From Parasedimentitalea huanghaiensis (GTDB taxonomy: Bacteria > Pseudomonadota > Alphaproteobacteria > Rhodobacterales > Rhodobacteraceae): a DNA stretch of 64,000 nucleotides. The first letter of the stretch is position 1. Every line of letters begins with the position of its first letter. Below are positions 18,447-27,200 of the stretch, piece after piece. Location: the NCBI RefSeq assembly GCF_009753675.1, contig NZ_WQLV01000017.1, positions 36,872 through 100,871 on the forward strand. The letters are read 5' to 3'. Both the position numbers and the translations under genes were made by a program. Below the pieces are notes generated by a model, which saw nothing but the letters and a program-made list of their open reading frames with translations, did no database searches and was not told the origin of the DNA.

Positions 18447-19343
18447 TTAACGCAGGACGGGAATTTCGTCGAAATTTGTATCGGATTCGGATTTTTTTCG
18501 TTCCAGACCCAAGAAATCAAATAATTTGGGGTCCAACAGGTGCGAAGGGCGGGCATTCATCAGGGCTCGGAACATCACTTGGCGGCGTCCTGGGCTGTTT
18601 GATTCCCATCCATCGAGAATCTGTTTGACCTGTTGACGCTGCAACCCGTCCTGACTGCCACACAGATCACAGGGGATGATTGGATAGTTCATCGCATTAG
18701 CGAATTTTTCACAATCAGCCTCGGCGACATGGGCCAGGGGTCTGTAAACAAACAGATCGCCCTCTTCATTAATCAACTTGGGAGGCATTGTGGCCAAACG
18801 ACCGCCATGGAACAAGTTCATGAAAAAGGTTTCCAGAATATCATCCCGGTGATGGCCCAGCACCACAGCAGAACACCCTTCTTCGCGGGCAACACGGTAC
18901 AGGTTACCCCGGCGCAGACGTGAGCACAGCGCACAGAACGTGCGACCAGCTGGAACTTTGTCCATCACCACGCTGTAGGTGTCCTGATATTCGATTCGGT
19001 GCGGCACACCCATTTTTTCAAGAAATTCAGGCAAAACTGTTGCCGGAAATCCGGGTTGCCCCTGATCCAGATTGCAGGCCAAAAGATCAACCGGCAGTAG
19101 TCCGCGCCATTTCAGCTCATACAGGACTGCCAGCAAGGTATAACTGTCTTTACCGCCAGACAGGCAGACCAGCCACTTCTGCGGTTTGGCATCCGGATCG
19201 CGGGCACCTTGTTCGATCATACCGTACTGTTCAATCGCCTCGCGGGTATAGCGCACAATGCGCTTGCGCAGCTTTTTGAACCCGGTGGTCGAGGGAGCGC
19301 CGGCAAACAGCGGGTGGATATCGTCAAGGTCTGTATCAAGCAT
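18447..19343 (-). CDS. ttcA: tRNA 2-thiocytidine(32) synthetase TtcA
   Basis: Thiolates cytidine 32 in certain tRNAs using ATP and an iron-sulfur cluster; 298 residues. The PP-loop SGGKDS is at 62-67. The CxxC pair is C137/C140 (CALC) and another CxxC is C225/C228 (CDLC), matching the three cluster ligands known in TtcA. The [27 protein letters not shown] block is diagnostic. Its substrate arginine tRNAs are of interest because two tRNA-Arg(ACG) genes lie 6-10 kb away, but that closeness may be chance. Divergent from the cupredoxin gene. Confidence 0.95.
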   Translation of the reverse strand: MLDTDLDDIHPLFAGAPSTTGFKKLRKRIVRYTREAIEQYGMIEQGARDPDAKPQKWLVCLSGGKDSYTLLAVLYELKWRGLLPVDLLACNLDQGQPGFPATVLPEFLEKMGVPHRIEYQDTYSVVMDKVPAGRTFCALCSRLRRGNLYRVAREEGCSAVVLGHHRDDILETFFMNLFHGGRLATMPPKLINEEGDLFVYRPLAHVAEADCEKFANAMNYPIIPCDLCGSQDGLQRQQVKQILDGWESNSPGRRQVMFRALMNARPSHLLDPKLFDFLGLERKKSESDTNFDEIPVLR

Positions 19344-19533
19344 GTCGGCCCCCTAGCGTTTGGGGGGCGTTTTGCCAAGAAAAAACCCGCTTGGATAGGT
19401 CTTACTTCCACAACGCTGCCCTGCTGTTGTTGGCGTGAGTTGAGCTAGCGCAAGGTCGATCCGTTTATGGCTGTGCTAGCCAGTCGCAACAGCAGTGCAA
19501 TCCTGCGTGTGTGTCCGTATTCAGGTGACCCTT

Positions 19534-20025
19534 ATGAAACGAATTTTCTCTTGTCTGTTCTTGATGGCGTTTGCAGCTGCACCGGTCTTGGCCGAGAACA
19601 TCACTGTCGATCTCTCCCAGGCGATGAAACACGATGTGAACCAGGTTACTGACCCGATGGCGACAGCGGCGACGGGTATGTTTCGCTTTGATCCACCGCT
19701 GGTTCAGCTTGAGCCAGGTGAAGCCCTGGTGTTTCTGAATAGCCGTGGTCAGCACACCGTTCATTCGGTGCCACAACTTTGGCCTGCGGACAGAAATCCA
19801 GTTGCCATTTCCAACAAGCCGAGGGTCGAAGTGCAATTCGACGAACCGGGCGTTTATGGGCTGCGCTGCAATCGGCACGGGCAATACGGTATGGCCATGC
19901 TTGTTGTTGTTGGCGACGGTGGTGGGGTGACCAGTATTGATGCAGAAGTTGAGGAGATGCGGGCGCATAAGAAAGAAAAACAAGCGTTTCTTGATCTGTT
20001 TGCCGCGCATCTAGCTGGCAACTGA
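19534..20025 (+). CDS. Cupredoxin (pseudoazurin-like type I copper protein)
   Basis: Exported electron-transfer protein, 163 residues. The start at ATG 19534 is set by AGGTGA just upstream and by the signal peptide MKRIFSCLFLMAFAAAPVLA (cleavage after residue 20). The type I copper site is visible: a His in QHTVHSVP (His77 likely), Cys112, His115 and Met120, with the Cys-x2-His-x4-Met spacing of pseudoazurin. A charged C-terminal tail (EEMRAHKKEKQ) is unlike classical pseudoazurin. The partner is unknown and no denitrification gene is adjacent. Confidence 0.87.
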   Translation: MKRIFSCLFLMAFAAAPVLAENITVDLSQAMKHDVNQVTDPMATAATGMFRFDPPLVQLEPGEALVFLNSRGQHTVHSVPQLWPADRNPVAISNKPRVEVQFDEPGVYGLRCNRHGQYGMAMLVVVGDGGGVTSIDAEVEEMRAHKKEKQAFLDLFAAHLAGN

Positions 20026-20191
20026 GCCAACCCTCTTATCCATGAATGCTCGGGTGATCCGAAGCGAGCAGTGCCCTGAAATGCGGCGCACTGTACCCGT
20101 GTGGGACTGGCCGCTATCCGGATGGGACCTACGTTCTGTTCGGGGGACTACGTACTCTGGTTTTGCAACTGCGTTACATGCGAGGCCAAAC

Positions 20192-20938
20192 ATGAGTGAA
20201 AAGCAAACAAGCTGCGCCGCATTGTTGAATGCCTTTGACAAAGTGTTTGTCATCAATCTGCCAAATCGCAAAGATCGACGGATCGACATTGATCAACAGC
20301 TGAAATCAGTGGGCTTGGGGCTGGGGCACCCGGACGTGTGCCTTTTTCCTGCGTTCAGACCCAGACGCAAGCTTGGCTTTCCATCCATTGGCGCGCGTGG
20401 CTGTTTTCTGAGCCACATTGGGGTTTTGGAACAAGCGATATCAATGAATTTGAAGCGATTTCTGGTGCTAGAAGATGACGCGGATTTTTCAGACAACTTC
20501 TCGCTTAGGTTCAGAGAGGTGTCGCGATATTTGAAGCAAATTGATTGGGATATGGTCTATGGGCATATGCCAGCGGGGGTCCCAAAGCCCGATTTCAAAC
20601 AAAGAATGCGAATCGCACTGGTCGCGCCAGATGCTGCAATTGAATGTTTGCATTTCTATGGGGTTTCCGGACGGTGCGCGGTAAAGGCATTGCCCTACCT
20701 AAAGAAGATTCTGCAGCGCCCTGCTGGCGATCCGCGTGGCGGCGCGATGCATGTTGATGGCGCCTACTCTTGGTTTCGCAAAAGTCATCCGGAATTGGTG
20801 ACAGTGGCGGTTGACCCTCCGTTAGCCGTGCAGCGCCCCTCACGGTCCGACATTCACGACCTTCAGTGGTTTGACCGCCAAAAGTTGCTGCGACCAGTGA
20901 CTAACTTAGCGCGCCGTCTAAAACGGAGTGTTGCCTAG
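20192..20938 (+). CDS. Glycosyltransferase family 25 protein
   Basis: 248 residues from the chosen start. The GT25 opening [15 protein letters not shown] is at about residues 15-29, the [16 protein letters not shown] segment follows, and the metal/nucleotide-sugar DxD-like motif is in [12 protein letters not shown]25 members add galactose or other sugars in lipopolysaccharide or oligosaccharide synthesis. I start at ATG 20192 (MSEKQTS); the open frame extends to 20042 but those 50 residues look non-homologous. It is an isolated gene with no other polysaccharide genes adjacent. The stop shares the palindrome CTAG with the yidD stop. Confidence 0.82.
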   Translation: MSEKQTSCAALLNAFDKVFVINLPNRKDRRIDIDQQLKSVGLGLGHPDVCLFPAFRPRRKLGFPSIGARGCFLSHIGVLEQAISMNLKRFLVLEDDADFSDNFSLRFREVSRYLKQIDWDMVYGHMPAGVPKPDFKQRMRIALVAPDAAIECLHFYGVSGRCAVKALPYLKKILQRPAGDPRGGAMHVDGAYSWFRKSHPELVTVAVDPPLAVQRPSRSDIHDLQWFDRQKLLRPVTNLARRLKRSVA

Positions 20939-21177
20939 GGCTCTGGTGGGTCGTTCTTATCAGGGACAGGATCATAGCCATCGCGTCCTAAGGGGTGACA
21001 ACGCCCGATACGTTTGGCGGCCAGCCAGCTGCCCTTTAGCGCACCGTGTTTTTCAAGGGCTTCTAGCGCGTAGGCCGAACATGTCGGTTGATAACGGCAG
21101 TTGAAGCCAACCCAGGGGCTGAAGATCAGCCGATAGGCCCGTACGGGCAGGGCGATGATATAGGCCAGCGGGTTCAT
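20935..21177 (-). CDS. yidD: Membrane protein insertion efficiency factor YidD
   Basis: An 80-residue amphipathic, membrane-associated protein that assists YidC/Sec insertion. The diagnostic block is [32 protein letters not shown] followed by [17 protein letters not shown], with three conserved cysteines. It lies 40 bp downstream of rnpA in the classical rpmH-rnpA-yidD order. Here yidC is not the next gene; about 4.2 kb with GT25, cupredoxin, ttcA and the GGDEF/EAL gene separate them. The stop codon overlaps the convergent GT25 stop by 4 bp. Confidence 0.94.
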   Translation of the reverse strand: MNPLAYIIALPVRAYRLIFSPWVGFNCRYQPTCSAYALEALEKHGALKGSWLAAKRIGRCHPLGRDGYDPVPDKNDPPEP

Positions 21178-21217
21178 GAGAGGATAAATAGGGGCGCCAA
21201 CAGGAACAGGAAAGAGA

Positions 21218-21544
21218 TCAGCGGTGAATTTTCTTCAACGCGTAAATGAAGTCGCCCTGCAGGTCTTCAAAAGGCCGATTGGCGGTTTCCTTGGCGCGTC
21301 CGATCAGAACATAGTCCCAGCCGGGCAGGCCATGCTCGGCCAAATTTAAGCGGGCAACTTCACGCAGCCGACGTTTGGCACGATTGCGGGCCACGGCATT
21401 GCCGACTTTCTTGGAACAGGTAAATCCAACCCGAATACCTTCACCATCGCCGCGATTGCGACCCTGCACCATCATGCCTTTGCTGCCTTGCCGACGGGCG
21501 CGGGCAGCAGCAAGGAATTCGCTGCGTTTGGAGAGTACCTGCAT
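21218..21544 (-). CDS. rnpA: Ribonuclease P protein component
   Basis: Protein subunit of RNase P, which matures tRNA 5' ends; 108 residues, basic. The start [19 protein letters not shown] and the RNR-type motif [18 protein letters not shown] (about residues 46-63) identify it. The [11 protein letters not shown] strand contacts pre-tRNA leader in known structures. It lies between rpmH and yidD. The rpmH-rnpA spacer contains a large inverted repeat (21582-21641) that may set its expression relative to rpmH. Confidence 0.94.
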   Translation of the reverse strand: MQVLSKRSEFLAAARARRQGSKGMMVQGRNRGDGEGIRVGFTCSKKVGNAVARNRAKRRLREVARLNLAEHGLPGWDYVLIGRAKETANRPFEDLQGDFIYALKKIHR

Positions 21545-21581
21545 ATTGACCTATGGCAATTGAGAGGTGATGGACAAACGG

Positions 21582-21641
21582 AAACCGCCGGAGGCGTTTC
21601 CCAAGGGTGGCAATGCCATCCGTGGGGGCCTCCGGCGGTTT
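21582..21641 (-). repeat. Long inverted repeat between rpmH and rnpA
   Basis: AAACCGCCGGAGGC (21582-21595) pairs perfectly over 14 bp with GCCTCCGGCGGTTT (21628-21641). The 32-base loop can itself fold, GGTGGCA against TGCCATCC. On the minus strand the element lies between the rpmH stop and the rnpA start, with an A/T-rich edge on either side of the stem. It is a likely terminator/attenuator or RNase processing site that keeps L34 abundant and RnpA scarce. Confidence 0.85.
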
Positions 21642-21669
21642 GAAATCCGTCAGAAAACTGAGTGCGCGT

Positions 21670-21804
21670 TTATGCGCTCAGCTCTTTGCGGCCGTGTGCA
21701 CGACGTGCATTCAGGATCTTGCGGCCTGCCTTAGTGGCCATGCGCGCACGAAAACCGTGGCGACGTTTACGAACCAGGTTCGAAGGCTGAAAGGTGCGTT
21801 TCAT
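21670..21804 (-). CDS. rpmH: 50S ribosomal protein L34
   Basis: A 44-residue ribosomal protein read by eye from the minus strand: [18 protein letters not shown]..., ending GRKELSA. The length and the [27 protein letters not shown] blocks are invariant for L34. ATG at 21804 is preceded on the minus strand by GGAGAC. It heads the rpmH-rnpA-yidD operon, which often marks the region near the replication origin, although no dnaA or origin is seen here. Confidence 0.97.
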   Translation of the reverse strand: MKRTFQPSNLVRKRRHGFRARMATKAGRKILNARRAHGRKELSA

Positions 21805-22142
21805 CGCTCCGGTCTCCATCTAATTAAATCGAAGGCATACAAAAGCCCCCGAGGTGTCTATCTCGAACCCGGTCATTAGAAGGGATTGGCGGGCGAGTCA
21901 AACCCTGTGAGGTGGGTTTTCGGTCGGATCGCTATTTTTTTGTCTTTTTGGATTGGGTTGAAGGATGGTTTGCGGAGGTTGCTGTGTCAATCGGCATCAG
22001 GAAGGGCGGGCGCAGCCCGCTAACTGAAACCATTCTCACAAATCTGCTGGCTGAGATCACTGAGCCGTGATTTCTCTGTACCTGTACTCGCCTCATCCAC
22101 ATTTTGAGCATAGCAGGGGACAAACCGGAGACCAAATTACCA
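21805..22142. other. Intergenic region upstream of rpmH and the TVP38 gene
   Basis: A 338-bp divergent gap that must hold the rpmH promoter (minus strand) and the promoter of the TVP38 operon (plus strand). It is A/T-richer near 21930-21965 (TTTTTTTGTC). I find no tRNA, small ORF with a convincing start, or DnaA-box cluster. Confidence 0.5.
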
Positions 22143-22880
22143 ATGACTGAAACGAGTAACACGCCCAAACGCTCCATTTTGCGCCATCTGCCATTGTTGG
22201 TCGTGCTGGTGGTTGCGGTGATCGGTGCCTTTACCCTGCGCGATTATCTGAGCTTTGACACCCTGCGTGACAATCGCGAATCGCTGCTGGCATACCGCGA
22301 TCAGAATTTTGCGGGCCTCGTTGTGCTGTTCCTTGCAGTTTACATAACCATCGTAGCCTTTTCACTCCCGGGGGCGGCTGTTGCATCGGTGACGGGTGGG
22401 TTCTTGTTTGGACTGGCCGCAGGTACCTTGTTCAACGTCTCGGCGGCGACTATCGGCGCGGCAGCAATTTTTACGGCAGCGCGGCTGGGGCTGGGCGACC
22501 TGCTGGCGGCGAAGCTGGAGGCATCTGAAGGACGTATGCAAAAGTTCAAAACCGGACTGCGGGAAAATGAGGTGCCGGTGCTGCTGCTGATCAGGCTGGT
22601 GCCTGCGGTGCCGTTTTTTGTCGCCAATTTGTTGCCCGCACTGGTTGGTGTCAGGTTTCGAACCTTTTTGTGGACCACCGCGCTGGGTATCATTCCCGGC
22701 GCTATAGTCTTTACCTGGATTGGCGTAGGGCTGGGCGAGGTGTTCGATAGGGGGGGCGATCCGGATCTGTCTCTGTTGTGGGAGCCTCATATCATCGGGC
22801 CAATTTTGGCGCTCTGCGCCCTTGCAACACTGCCGATCATCATTAATTCGATCCGTAGCAAGAAAGAGGCCCGAGGATGA
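22143..22880 (+). CDS. TVP38/TMEM64-family (VTT/DedA-like) membrane protein
   Basis: A 245-residue inner-membrane protein with about five to six hydrophobic segments. The VTT/SNARE-associated core is FSLPGAAVASVTGGFLFGLAAGTLFNVSAATIGAAAIFTAAR, followed by the re-entrant FVANLLPALVGVRFRTFLWTTALGIIPGAIVFTWIG. Such proteins are lipid scramblase/flippase relatives; the cargo is unknown. I start at ATG 22143 because GGAGAC precedes it; an ATG at 22104 has no ribosome site. The stop overlaps the flavoprotein start (ATGA), a pairing that is conserved and sometimes fused in bacteria. Confidence 0.88.
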   Translation: MTETSNTPKRSILRHLPLLVVLVVAVIGAFTLRDYLSFDTLRDNRESLLAYRDQNFAGLVVLFLAVYITIVAFSLPGAAVASVTGGFLFGLAAGTLFNVSAATIGAAAIFTAARLGLGDLLAAKLEASEGRMQKFKTGLRENEVPVLLLIRLVPAVPFFVANLLPALVGVRFRTFLWTTALGIIPGAIVFTWIGVGLGEVFDRGGDPDLSLLWEPHIIGPILALCALATLPIIINSIRSKKEARG

Positions 22881-24295
22881 CAGATATCAAATGCGACCTG
22901 CTGGTTATTGGTGCCGGGTCCGGTGGGCTGTCAGTTGCCGCAGGTGCCAGCCAGATGGGGGCCAATGTGGTGCTGCTGGAAGGTCACAAGATGGGCGGCG
23001 ATTGCCTGAACTATGGCTGTGTGCCGTCCAAGGCGCTGCTTGCCAGTGCCAAGGCCGCTTATGCGCAGAACAACACCGCAGCCTTAGGTGTAGCAGATCA
23101 AGTGCCGCAGGTGAGCTATGCGGCTGCAATGGACCATGTCCAAGGCGTGATTACATCCATAGAGCCGATGGACAGTCAGGACCGGTTCGAACGTTTTGGC
23201 GTGAGGGTGATCCGGGAGTTTGGCCATTTCATCTCTCCAACACAGATACAGGCTGGGGAGCAGAAGATAACCGCGCGTCGTGTGGTGATCGCGACGGGAT
23301 CTTCACCGCTTGTGCCGCCTATCCCTGGGCTGGCGGATGTACCTTACGAGACAAATGAGACCCTGTTTGATCAGCGGACAAAGCCAGATCACCTGTTGAT
23401 CATTGGCGGTGGTCCGATTGGTATGGAAATGGCGCAAGCGCATGTCCGACTGGGCTGCAAAGTCACTGTCATCGAAGCTGCAAGAGCGCTGGGCAAAGAT
23501 GATCCCGAACTGGCAAAGATTGTTCTGGATAGTCTTCGCGATGAGGGTGTCGAGATTGCCGAGGGCGCACTGGTGAGCAAAGTGCGCGGCACGGCTGGGG
23601 CAATTGAGGTCGAAACCAAAGATGGGAGCATCTTCAAAGGGTCGCATCTGTTGATGGCAGTTGGACGCAAAGCCAATACCGACCGCTTAAACCTTGAGGC
23701 TGCAGGCATCGCGACTCACCGGACAGGTATTCAGGTCGACGACGAGCTGCGCACCAGCAACAAGCGCGTCTATGCGATTGGCGACGTGGCGGGTGGGATG
23801 CAGTTCACTCATGTGGCCGGCTATCAAGCGGGGGTTATTATACGATCCGTCTTGTTTGGGCTGACATCACGCGTGAAAACTGACCATATCCCCTGGACCA
23901 CCTATACCGACCCTGAATTGGCGCAGGTGGGGATGACGGAACGTCATGCGCGAGATGTCTATGGGGCCAAGCTCGAGGTTATCCGATTCGACTACCGGCA
24001 TAACGACCGGGCCCTAGCAGAGCGTAAGACCAAAGGGTTTATCAAGGTGATGGTGGCCAAAGGACGACCCGTTGGGGCGTCGATTGTTGGGCACCAGGCG
24101 GGCGAGTTGATCAGCACCTGGTCGCTGGCTCTGGCCAACGGCCTGAAGATGAGCCAGATTGCGGCGATGGTGGCGCCCTATCCGACGATTGGCGAGATCA
24201 ACAAACGTGTAGCTGGGGCCTATTTCTCGCCGCGGCTTTTTGATAGTCAGGTGGTTAAACGCGCAGTCCGGTTTGTACAGCGCTGGATTCCCTGA
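22877..24295 (+). CDS. Pyridine nucleotide-disulfide oxidoreductase (lipoamide-dehydrogenase/MerA-like)
   Basis: A 472-residue FAD flavoprotein with the FAD loop GAGSGG at 12-17, a redox-active disulfide Cys43/Cys48 in DCLNYGCVPSK, an NAD(P) motif GGGPIGME and the second FAD motif VYAIGDVAG. The C-terminal dimerisation domain reads APYPTIGE where lipoamide dehydrogenases have HAHPTxSE, so the catalytic His is replaced by Tyr, as in mercuric reductases. No MerA-type C-terminal or N-terminal HMA cysteines are present. The substrate is unknown. Translationally coupled to the TVP38 gene and followed 15 bp later by a histidine kinase gene. Confidence 0.88.
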   Translation: MTDIKCDLLVIGAGSGGLSVAAGASQMGANVVLLEGHKMGGDCLNYGCVPSKALLASAKAAYAQNNTAALGVADQVPQVSYAAAMDHVQGVITSIEPMDSQDRFERFGVRVIREFGHFISPTQIQAGEQKITARRVVIATGSSPLVPPIPGLADVPYETNETLFDQRTKPDHLLIIGGGPIGMEMAQAHVRLGCKVTVIEAARALGKDDPELAKIVLDSLRDEGVEIAEGALVSKVRGTAGAIEVETKDGSIFKGSHLLMAVGRKANTDRLNLEAAGIATHRTGIQVDDELRTSNKRVYAIGDVAGGMQFTHVAGYQAGVIIRSVLFGLTSRVKTDHIPWTTYTDPELAQVGMTERHARDVYGAKLEVIRFDYRHNDRALAERKTKGFIKVMVAKGRPVGASIVGHQAGELISTWSLALANGLKMSQIAAMVAPYPTIGEINKRVAGAYFSPRLFDSQVVKRAVRFVQRWIP

Positions 24296-24310
24296 GCCAG
24301 AAAGGCCGCA

Positions 24311-25696
24311 ATGCTGAATTCGCTCTCAGGCCGGTTTCTGATTCTGACCACGGTGTTCGTGATGTTGGCAGAAATTCTGATTTTTGTGCCGTCGATCGCC
24401 CGATTTCGTGAGGATTACCTGCTGGCGCGCCTAGAGAGGGCGCAGATCGCATCCCTGGCATTGCTGGCGGACGATATGCTGGAAACAGCCCTAGAGGCCG
24501 AACTGCTGGAAAACGCCGGGGTGTTCAACGTGGTGTTGCGCCGCAATGAAATGCGACAGCTGATGTTGTCCTCGCCTATCCCGCAACCCATCGACGAGAC
24601 ATACGACCTGCGGATGGCGAGTCCGTTTGTTCTGATCAAAGATGCACTGGTCCGTCTGGTGACGCCGGGCAATCAGGTTGTCCGCGTAATCGGTGCGCCA
24701 GTGCGTGAAGCTGGTTTATTGATTGAGGTCACGATGGAGACCGCGCCGCTACGGATGGCAATGCTGGATTACGGGGTGCGAATCTTGGTGCTGTCGGCGG
24801 TGATTTCGGTCTTCACGGCATTGCTGCTATTTGTTGCGGTGAGGGCCATTTTGGTCAAGCCTATCAAAGTTGTTGTGGGGTATATGCAGCGCTATGCTGC
24901 TGCCCCCGGAGACGCCCGTGGTATTATCCATCCCAGCGCCGGTGTGACCGAACTGCGCGAAGCTGAAGAAGCTTTGTTGCAGTTGCAGACAGAACTAACC
25001 CAGGCGCTAAAGCAAAAGGAACGGCTGGCGCAATTGGGCGAGGCGGTGGCCAAGGTTAGCCATGACCTGCGCAATATCCTGACCTCGGCACAGCTGTTCA
25101 CCGACCGGATTGAGATGAGCGAAGACCCCTTGGTACGGCGTTTGGCACCTAAACTGGTGAATTCGATCACCCGCGCAGTGTCATTGTGTGAGGGAACATT
25201 GGCCTTTGGACGCGCAGAAGAACCCGCCCCAACGCTGACCATGGTGAATTTGTGCGAAGTGGTTGATGATCTGGTCGAAGCAGAACGGGTGACGCTGGGC
25301 GATGATAAGGTCGACATTGTTAGCGAGGTTCCGACGGATCTGGTGGTGCGCGCCGACCCCGAACAGATTTATCGCATTGTGATGAACCTGGTGCGCAATG
25401 CCCGACAAGCGATCACTGCCACTGGCAATGTGGGAACCGTGACAATCTCGGCCTTTGAAGATGGCGATGCCTGGTGGATCAGCATCAGTGATACCGGGCC
25501 GGGACTGCCCAAGCGGGCACGGGAAAATCTGTTCACTCCGTTTCAAGGAGGCGCCCGCAAAGGTGGGTCGGGGTTGGGGCTGGCAATTGCTGCTGAGTTG
25601 AGCCGGGGCCATGGGGGATCCGTCAGCCTGCGTCAGACCGGCCCTGAAGGTACTATTTTTGATGTTTGCCTGCCCAAAGGGGATGGCACCATTTAA
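24311..25696 (+). CDS. Sensor histidine kinase
   Basis: 461 residues: TM1 about 8-30, a ~125-residue periplasmic sensor region, TM2 about 155-178, then linker and kinase core. The H-box KVSHDLRNILTSAQLF places phospho-acceptor His251. The N box is NLVRNARQAI, G1 DTGPGLP and G2 GGSGLGLAIAAELSRGHGG. The catalytic domain resembles HPK4-like kinases. There is no response regulator within the window, so it is an orphan by position. Third gene of the TVP38-flavoprotein operon; it might sense the same envelope or redox state, which is inferred from position only. Confidence 0.9.
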   Translation: MLNSLSGRFLILTTVFVMLAEILIFVPSIARFREDYLLARLERAQIASLALLADDMLETALEAELLENAGVFNVVLRRNEMRQLMLSSPIPQPIDETYDLRMASPFVLIKDALVRLVTPGNQVVRVIGAPVREAGLLIEVTMETAPLRMAMLDYGVRILVLSAVISVFTALLLFVAVRAILVKPIKVVVGYMQRYAAAPGDARGIIHPSAGVTELREAEEALLQLQTELTQALKQKERLAQLGEAVAKVSHDLRNILTSAQLFTDRIEMSEDPLVRRLAPKLVNSITRAVSLCEGTLAFGRAEEPAPTLTMVNLCEVVDDLVEAERVTLGDDKVDIVSEVPTDLVVRADPEQIYRIVMNLVRNARQAITATGNVGTVTISAFEDGDAWWISISDTGPGLPKRARENLFTPFQGGARKGGSGLGLAIAAELSRGHGGSVSLRQTGPEGTIFDVCLPKGDGTI

Positions 25697-25750
25697 ATTC
25701 GTTTTTGGGGTTGCTCATTTCCGCCGCTCAGATTACATCCCGCCCTTAGT

Positions 25751-25827
25751 GGACCGATAGCTCAGCTGGATAGAGTACCTGACTACGAATCAGGGGGTCG
25801 GGGGTTCGAATCCTCCTCGGTCCGCCA
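25751..25827 (+). tRNA. tRNA-Arg(ACG), copy 1
   Basis: A 77-nt cloverleaf with encoded CCA. The acceptor GGACCGA pairs with TCGGTCC, the D arm is GCTC...GAGT, the anticodon stem CCTGA/TCAGG holds loop CTACGAA (anticodon ACG, read as ICG after deamination), and the T arm contains GGTTCGAATCC. The discriminator is G. It is identical over all 77 bases to the copy at 29020. It decodes CGU/CGC/CGA. Confidence 0.97.
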
Positions 25828-26016
25828 CTTCCCTATTTCGAATGCAAATGACGGCCGGTTTTCTGGGTTGATTTATGCCAGCCTGTATCATTCGGTGGTT
25901 AGATCTTTGCGCAGCCTATGCTACCATCCAAAAACCGGAACATTGATACAACAAAGATCACCTGATGCAATTGGGCCAAGACGCTAAATTGCATTGGGAA
26001 ACAGGACATCTTCCCC

Positions 26017-26457
26017 ATGACAGACAGCAAACGCATCGTTCTCTCCAGCGATCACGCCGCCATTCAGCTCCGACAGGTCGTTGCAGATCATATCGCAGCT
26101 AAAGGCTGGGACGTGGTTGATATTGGACCAACCACGCCTGAAAGCACACATTACCCCATCCATGGTAAAGCAGCCGCGCAGCAGGTTGCGTCTGGTGATT
26201 GCCGGTTTGGTATCATCCTGTGTGGCACGGGTCAGGGAATCATGATGGCAGCAAATAAGGTGGAAGGCATCCGGTGCGGCGTCTGCTCTGACACCTTCTC
26301 GGCCAGCATGATCCGCCAGCATAACGATGCCAATATGCTGTCGATTGGCGTGCGCGTGGTCGGAGAAGGGCTGGCGCTCGACATCGTGGATGCATTCCTG
26401 ACTGCCGAGTTCGAAGGCGGGCGTCATGCAACACGCGTGGATATGATTGAAGAGTAA
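26017..26457 (+). CDS. rpiB: Ribose-5-phosphate isomerase B / LacA-B family sugar isomerase
   Basis: Interconverts ribose 5-phosphate and ribulose 5-phosphate (pentose phosphate pathway) or a related sugar phosphate; 146 residues. RpiB signatures are SSDHAAIQLRQ near the N-terminus, the active-site ILCGTGQGIMMAANK with the catalytic Cys in LCGTG, and RQHNDANMLSIGVRVVG. The GTGQGIMMAANK loop has Met where many RpiB have Ser. The gene sits alone, 189 bp after the first tRNA-Arg, and converges with an acetyltransferase gene. Confidence 0.92.
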   Translation: MTDSKRIVLSSDHAAIQLRQVVADHIAAKGWDVVDIGPTTPESTHYPIHGKAAAQQVASGDCRFGIILCGTGQGIMMAANKVEGIRCGVCSDTFSASMIRQHNDANMLSIGVRVVGEGLALDIVDAFLTAEFEGGRHATRVDMIEE

Positions 26458-26482
26458 GTCTTCGACAGTTCATAAGCAGAAA

Positions 26483-26521
26483 GGAGCAATAGGGCCCGGA
26501 AATTTGGGTGCTATTGCTTCC
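26483..26521. terminator. Imperfect hairpin in the rpiB/acetyltransferase convergent gap
   Basis: GGAGCAATAG pairs with CTATTGCTTCC (one bulge), and the loop region can add CCC/GGG pairs. No T run follows on either strand, so it may be a factor-dependent terminator or mRNA 3' end structure. Confidence 0.4.
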
Positions 26522-26574
26522 AGCTTCATGAAAGATATGGTTTTGCCTTTGCGGCAAAGTGCCTGAAAGTGGTG

Positions 26575-27060
26575 CTACAGAGTGTTCAGGCGGTATTTCA
26601 TAAACCATGCACCAGCATATTCGGTTTCTTCAACAAACTGGGCGCCCAGTCGGGTGAGGGCACCGAGATTCTTGCGGGATGGCGGCAAGAGGAATGTCAC
26701 AAATGGTATTCTTGGATCTGCCTTTGCGATCTTAAGTGCCTTCTTTGAAATGCGCCGCCCCAAACCAAAGCTCTGGGGTTTTAGAACCAGACCAAAGTCC
26801 CATTCATCCCCTTCTTTCTGAAATCCACCCCAGCCAACATAAGCGCCATTGCAAAGAATGGCCCAATGGCCAAGCCCATCGCGTTGCCAGCATTGTTCTT
26901 TGGCGGCAACAAAATCCGCGGCGGTTTTGTGATCCCAGTCAAAAGTCAGCAAGGGCATATGTTCAGCGACACGAGGATCCGACATATGCGCAATTATGTC
27001 GTCGGCAGAGACGTCAGGTAGACGCACAAAAGTGATTTCGCGTTCAGAAGTTTGGGTCAT
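26575..27060 (-). CDS. GNAT-family N-acetyltransferase (RimJ/RimL-like)
   Basis: 161 residues, with GNAT features: the VRLPDVSADDIIAHMSDPRVAEHMP opening, the central GWGGFQKEGDEWDFGLVL strands and an acetyl-CoA loop around FGLGRRISKKALKIAK. The FLLPPSRKNLGALTRLGAQFVEE stretch is the usual GNAT asparagine/gly C-terminal part. The acceptor (ribosomal protein, small molecule) is unknown. Convergent with rpiB; 140 bp separate it from the next minus-strand gene, so it may have its own promoter or be last in that operon. Confidence 0.82.
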   Translation of the reverse strand: MTQTSEREITFVRLPDVSADDIIAHMSDPRVAEHMPLLTFDWDHKTAADFVAAKEQCWQRDGLGHWAILCNGAYVGWGGFQKEGDEWDFGLVLKPQSFGLGRRISKKALKIAKADPRIPFVTFLLPPSRKNLGALTRLGAQFVEETEYAGAWFMKYRLNTL

Positions 27061-27200
27061 TTCAATCTGCTAGATAAGAATTCTTGACCTGTAGTTCGTA
27101 TAGCCCCACCTTTTGCGGTCAAGTCTTCTGCCGGACCATCAGCGGACACTTCTTCGTGTGACTAGCCGCAAGGGGGGCGTTCAACGTGCAGGAAAAACAG

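Noticed and set aside
21805..22142. Replication origin next to rpmH
   Set aside because: No dnaA, dnaN or cluster of DnaA boxes is visible in the gap.
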